A DNA stretch of 9,088 bases from an uncultured Caulobacteraceae bacterium (lineage in GTDB: Bacteria; Pseudomonadota; Alphaproteobacteria; Caulobacterales; Caulobacteraceae), in NCBI GenBank assembly GCA_937952995.1, contig CALFYB010000196.1:1-9088 (forward strand), given 5' to 3'. The notes beneath the pieces were generated by a model that saw nothing but the letters and a program-made list of their open reading frames with translations, had not been told where the DNA came from and searched no databases. The translations under genes were made by a program, and so were the position numbers. This document shows positions 6,109 through 9,088 of the stretch, in pieces (the first letter of the stretch is position 1; each line of letters opens with the position of its first letter).

Positions 6109-6405
6109 ATGATCATCAGTTTTCGGGATGATTGGCTACGGCGGTTCTTTGTTGAAGATGCCCACGCCAAATCGATACCTGCCGATGTGAAATCTCGGCT
6201 GTTTCGTAAGATCCAGATGATCGATGATGCTGTCACAGATCAGGATTTGCGGGTGCCGCCGAGCAACCATTTTGAAAAGCTTCAAGGACGACTCGAAGGG
6301 TTCTGCTCCATCCGGATCAATAGGCAATGGCGGTTGATCTTTCAGTGGAATGCCGAACGCGGTGAGGCCAGCGGCCTCTATCTTGACGACCATAGCTACA
6401 GGTGA
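6109..6405 (+). CDS. higB: HigB-type toxin (RelE/ParE superfamily mRNA interferase)
   Basis: This 98-residue basic protein matches the HigB group of RelE-fold toxins, which cut mRNA on the ribosome and stop translation until the partner antitoxin binds them. Recognisable parts are the helical N-terminal half (about 8-42), the segment HFEKLQG (55-60), the core strand INRQWRLIFQW (70-80), and the C-terminal YLDDHSYR (91-98). These hold the His, Lys, Arg and Asp residues expected to form the catalytic and RNA-binding surface; none appears missing. The ATG has AAGAGAGG 6 nt upstream. The antitoxin gene follows after 8 nt, the toxin-first order usual for HigBA. The gene is clearly richer in A and T than its neighbours, suggesting transfer. 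Activity is inferred from family membership. Confidence 0.9.
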   Translation: MIISFRDDWLRRFFVEDAHAKSIPADVKSRLFRKIQMIDDAVTDQDLRVPPSNHFEKLQGRLEGFCSIRINRQWRLIFQWNAERGEASGLYLDDHSYR

Positions 6406-6413
6406 GGTGAGCC

Positions 6414-6722
6414 ATGTTGACGACCCTTCGCAAACCAGCCTCGGTGGCTGAAATTTTGGTGGAAGAGTTTATGGAGCCTTTGGGGTTGACCCAAACGGCC
6501 CTTGCTGAGGCGATGGGTGTGCCACGCAAGCACGTCAATGAGCTGTGTCGGTCTCGCCGCGTGGTCACGGTGCCGACGGCGCTGATCTTGGCGCGGGTCT
6601 TTGGCAATAGCCCGGAATTTTGGCTCAACACCCAGCGGCGCACGGATCTGTGGATTGCCCAAAATGATCCGCTTGAGTGCGAACGGGTGGCGCGGGCTAA
6701 GCCCCTGTCGACGGCGGCCTGA
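6414..6722 (+). CDS. higA: HigA-type antitoxin (XRE-family HTH)
   Basis: This is a 102-residue antitoxin with an XRE helix-turn-helix at about 22-50 (LGLTQTALAEAMGVPRKHVN, then ELCRSRR). Downstream is the HigA family signature SPEFWLNTQRRTDLW (66-80). The group binds and neutralises HigB and represses the shared promoter through its HTH. The ATG has GGTGAGG a few bases upstream, and the gene starts 8 nt after higB, so it is cotranscribed. The length is normal, with no sign of decay. Its end is only 16 nt from the convergent stop of the oxidoreductase gene, with no terminator hairpin between them. Confidence 0.93.
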   Translation: MLTTLRKPASVAEILVEEFMEPLGLTQTALAEAMGVPRKHVNELCRSRRVVTVPTALILARVFGNSPEFWLNTQRRTDLWIAQNDPLECERVARAKPLSTAA

Positions 6723-6738
6723 AAGTCCAACTCGTCCT

Positions 6739-7740
6739 CTAAGGAACGATCACGACCTTGCCGATGACCTTGCGGTTGGCCAGCATGTCGAAGGCTTCGC
6801 GCCAGTCTTCTAGGGGATATTCGGCATGGACGCGGGGCTTGATGGCTCCGCTGTTGGCGAGGTCCCAGACCGCTTGGGTGTTTTCGAGGCCCTTTTGCGG
6901 GAATTGACGGCCATATTCGCCCGCCCGAACGCCCATGACCGAGAAGCCCTTGATCAGGGGCATGTTGACCGAAACATTGGGGATGCGGCCTGAGGTGAAG
7001 CCGATAATCAGCAGGCGGCCGTCAAAGCCAATGCAGCGCACGCTCTCGTCGAACACGTCGCCGCCGACGGGATCATAGATGACATCGGCCCCCGCGCTGC
7101 CGGTGATCGCCTTGACCTGCTCGCGAAAGCCAGCGGTGACATTGAGCACGGCATCTGGCGCATATTCGGCCTGAACCACGGCCAGCTTCTCGTCAGAGGC
7201 TGAGGTCGCAATGACCTTTGCGCCCATGGCCTTGGCAAGATCCACAGCCGCAAGGCCGACGCCGCCTGATGCGCCATGGACCAGCACCCATTCGCCGGGC
7301 TCCAGCCGTGCCCGGCGCACCAGCGCCACATAGGCGGTCAGATAGGCCACGCCATAGGCCGAGGCTTGGGCAAAGCTTAAGGCGGCGGGTTTGGGTTTGA
7401 CACTGTCCTTGCCGAGCACCGCATATTCGGCAAAGCCGCCGAGGCGTGAGCCGCCAACGACTGCATCGCCAAGGCTTAGGCCCTCGATCCCTTCGCCGAT
7501 GGCCACGACCTCTCCGGCCAACTCCATGCCGACGCCAAAGGGCAGGGGCGGCTTGAGCTGATATTCGCCGCGGGTCATCAAGAGGTCGGGAAAGTTGACC
7601 GAGGCCGCCTTGACCTTGACCAAGACTTCACCGGCGCGAGGCCGGGGTACGGGAACCTGTTGGACCGCTACGCCGCCATAGTTGGGCTCGAGCGATGAGA
7701 CCACTAGGGCTCGCATCTGATCGGGAAGTGATTGGCTCAT
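6739..7740 (-). CDS. NADPH:quinone oxidoreductase-like protein (zinc-free MDR family)
   Basis: This 333-residue cytoplasmic enzyme belongs to the quinone oxidoreductase branch of the medium-chain dehydrogenase/reductase superfamily. Members reduce quinones, enones or enoyl thioesters with NADPH. The N-terminal GroES-like domain (about 9-125) includes ASVNFPDLLMTRGEY (46-60) and PFGVGMELAGEV (67-78). The Rossmann domain follows, with the nucleotide-binding motif HGASGGVG (155-162). YDPVGGDVF (222-230) and the C-terminal VIGKVVIVP are also typical. The cysteine and histidine zinc ligands of alcohol dehydrogenases are absent, as expected for this branch. The ATG at 7740 overlaps the hydrolase stop codon (ATGA); Met9 is an alternative start nearer the usual family N-terminus. 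The exact substrate is unknown. Cotranscription with a hydrolase and a TetR regulator suggests an inducible detoxification or catabolic role, by inference. Confidence 0.88.
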   Translation of the reverse strand: MSQSLPDQMRALVVSSLEPNYGGVAVQQVPVPRPRAGEVLVKVKAASVNFPDLLMTRGEYQLKPPLPFGVGMELAGEVVAIGEGIEGLSLGDAVVGGSRLGGFAEYAVLGKDSVKPKPAALSFAQASAYGVAYLTAYVALVRRARLEPGEWVLVHGASGGVGLAAVDLAKAMGAKVIATSASDEKLAVVQAEYAPDAVLNVTAGFREQVKAITGSAGADVIYDPVGGDVFDESVRCIGFDGRLLIIGFTSGRIPNVSVNMPLIKGFSVMGVRAGEYGRQFPQKGLENTQAVWDLANSGAIKPRVHAEYPLEDWREAFDMLANRKVIGKVVIVP

Positions 7741-8786
7741 AGGGCGGACTTCTCGTTTAGGGCCTTTTGAACCAGCGCAGCGATCTCGCGGCAGGCGGCG
7801 TCAGCGGCTGGGAGGGCTCCGGTAAAGGCTGTGAAGCCGTGGGCGAGGCTGTCATAACAGCGATAGGTCACGGGCACGCCCGCCTCACGCAGGACCTTGG
7901 CATAGGCCCCGCCTTGATCGACGAGGGGATCAAAGCCCGCTGTGGCGATGACGGCAGGGGCAAGTCCCTCAAAGCTTTCGGCCTTGATCGGCGATAGGCG
8001 TGTATCCGTCGGGTCTGAATCGGCGGCCATATAGTGCGCCATGAACCATTCCATCACGTCGCGTGACAGAGGATAGCTGTCCCCGAATACGGTCATTGAG
8101 GCGGTCTCACTGGCCACATCAACGGCCGGATAGACCAAGAGCTGCAGGTCCGGCTGGGCTTCACCGAGGCGCTTCAATTCATGAGGAATGACGGCGGCGA
8201 AGTTACCGCCCATGCTGTCGCCGCCGATGACGGCGCGGTCCGGTGCCGTGCCGAAGCGTCCGGCATTGTCTCGGCCCCAGCGATAGGCGGCCAGAACATC
8301 GTCAAGGCCGGCGGGGAACTTGTGCTCCGGCGCAAGACGGTAGTCGACCGACAGGACCGCCGTGCGCACGTCCTTGGCGAGGATCGAGCAGAAGGCGTCG
8401 CAGGTCTCCAGATCGCCGATCACACCGCCGCCAAAATGGGCAAAGACGATCAGGGGCAAGGTCGGGTCTTGCCGCTCGGGGCGATAGAGCCGCAAAGGCA
8501 GAAGTCCGCCCGGGCCCTCCATAGTCAGGTCTTCACATCGAACTCCGGGCTCGCGGCGGCCCGACATAAGCGCCAGACCCGTCGCACTCGCCGCCCGCGC
8601 CGCAGTTGGCGACAGGGTGGTCATGGACGGCATGCGCTTGGCACCGTGGGCCAGGAACTGGAAGCGTGGATCGAGGGTCCGCCCGGCTCGATAGTCCACC
8701 GCGCCGCCGCTCATGGCCCGCAAGATGGGGGTCGGCAGGGACAGCAGGGTCTTAAGGATGAACTTCTGGACCTTGATATCGGCCAT
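7737..8786 (-). CDS. Alpha/beta hydrolase, hormone-sensitive-lipase (HSL) type esterase
   Basis: This 349-residue protein is of the alpha/beta hydrolase fold-3 (HSL, family IV) esterases, which hydrolyse short- to medium-chain esters. A cap-forming N-terminal region spans about 1-85. The complete triad is visible: Ser191 in GDSMGGN, Asp286 in AGFDPLVD and His316 in LAHGFTAF. DYRLAPEHKFPA (148-159) is another family signature. The oxyanion motif, normally HGGG, reads HFGGG (117-121), so the first glycine is replaced by phenylalanine. The N-terminus has no clear signal peptide, so the protein is probably cytoplasmic. The ATG at 8786 has AGGA about 8-9 nt upstream. The gene lies 35 nt after a TetR-type gene and overlaps the oxidoreductase start. 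The natural substrate is not known. Confidence 0.88.
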   Translation of the reverse strand: MADIKVQKFILKTLLSLPTPILRAMSGGAVDYRAGRTLDPRFQFLAHGAKRMPSMTTLSPTAARAASATGLALMSGRREPGVRCEDLTMEGPGGLLPLRLYRPERQDPTLPLIVFAHFGGGVIGDLETCDAFCSILAKDVRTAVLSVDYRLAPEHKFPAGLDDVLAAYRWGRDNAGRFGTAPDRAVIGGDSMGGNFAAVIPHELKRLGEAQPDLQLLVYPAVDVASETASMTVFGDSYPLSRDVMEWFMAHYMAADSDPTDTRLSPIKAESFEGLAPAVIATAGFDPLVDQGGAYAKVLREAGVPVTYRCYDSLAHGFTAFTGALPAADAACREIAALVQKALNEKSAL

Positions 8787-8821
8787 GGGGCTGTTCCTAG
8801 ATCGATGAGGGAGGGGAGCGT

Positions 8822-9088
8822 TTAGGGCTTTAGGGCAGGCAAGGCGGGTACGCCGCCAAGGATCATCTTTACCGCAAAATCGGTTGCACCATCGATATCA
8901 ATGGGGCGGCGGCGCAGCATCTGTTGGCCTATGTCCCGAGCGAGCGCAATCGCGGCACCTGCCAGATAGTCGGCATCAACCGGTCTCACGTCACCCTGGT
9001 CGATCACGGCGCGGATGGAGTCGCGGACCTCGTGAAAGATAAAGGTCATTTCTGGGGTTTCAGTATGCATGATCGGCTGACGTTCACC
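8822..9088 (-). CDS. TetR-family transcriptional regulator, C-terminal part (partial at window edge)
   Basis: The reading frame is open to the right edge, so this is the last 88 codons of a longer gene, not a small gene starting at the ATG at 9070. The segment resembles the ligand-binding domain of TetR regulators, with TFIFHEVRDSIRAVID, then VDADYLAGAAIALARDIGQQ, then a final helix ATDFAVKMILGG. The DNA-binding N-terminus is outside the window. The gene lies 35 nt upstream of the hydrolase on the same strand, so it may control the hydrolase and oxidoreductase genes as well as itself. The family call rests on general resemblance of the C-terminal domain and is less certain than the other gene calls. 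Confidence 0.7.
   Translation of the reverse strand, partial: GERQPIMHTETPEMTFIFHEVRDSIRAVIDQGDVRPVDADYLAGAAIALARDIGQQMLRRRPIDIDGATDFAVKMILGGVPALPALKP

Noticed and set aside
6317..6730. Minus-strand open frame opposite higB and higA
   Set aside because: It lies across two clear toxin-antitoxin genes and has no motif of its own.
8181..8825. Plus-strand open frame opposite the hydrolase
   Set aside because: It is a shadow of the hydrolase gene with no recognisable domain.
8822..9070. Separate small gene starting at the ATG at 9070
   Set aside because: The frame continues open to the window edge and the segment looks like the C-terminal domain of a TetR regulator, so the ATG is more likely an internal methionine.

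Overview
The window reads as a chromosomal core segment of an alphaproteobacterium, most likely of the order Caulobacterales. This rests on GC-rich coding DNA, the gene order rpmH-rnpA-yidC-engB followed by argB-HAD-dapD-dapE, the style of the proteins, and a GANTC site at the rpmH promoter. The genus cannot be fixed from the sequence alone.

Layout. All genes are on the minus strand except a two-gene toxin-antitoxin cassette. Positions 1-252 hold the start of dapE, which runs off the left edge. dapD (258-1109), a HAD-family pyrimidine 5'-nucleotidase-like gene (1113-1772) and argB (1769-2704) lie upstream of it. They are separated by 5 nt, 3 nt and a 4-nt ATGA overlap, so argB-HAD-dapD-dapE looks like one transcription unit for arginine and lysine/diaminopimelate synthesis. 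A 102-nt spacer (2705-2806) with a possible promoter separates it from engB (2807-3442), yidC (3439-5238), rnpA (5248-5688) and rpmH (5758-5892). That second unit supplies ribosomal protein L34, the RNase P protein, the membrane insertase and a ribosome-assembly GTPase. Three of its four genes begin with GTG. A strong sigma-70-like promoter lies just upstream of rpmH.

Divergent from rpmH is a HigBA-type toxin-antitoxin pair (6109-6722, plus strand). Its promoter contains a perfect inverted repeat that could be the antitoxin operator. The toxin gene is visibly more AT-rich than its neighbours, which fits horizontal acquisition. Only 16 nt separate the end of higA from the convergent end of the next unit. 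That unit is a minus-strand operon of a TetR-type regulator (partial, right edge), an HSL-type alpha/beta hydrolase (7737-8786) and a zinc-free quinone oxidoreductase-like enzyme (6739-7740).

No RNA genes, insertion sequences, CRISPR arrays or prophage genes were seen. No stretch longer than 300 nt lacks a gene; the longest is the 216-nt divergent promoter region at 5893-6108. I found no evidence of a large undescribed system. The points most worth a second look are the TA cassette and its operator, the symmetric elements at the rpmH and argB promoters, an altered oxyanion motif in the hydrolase, and the HAD phosphatase coupled to argB and dapD.
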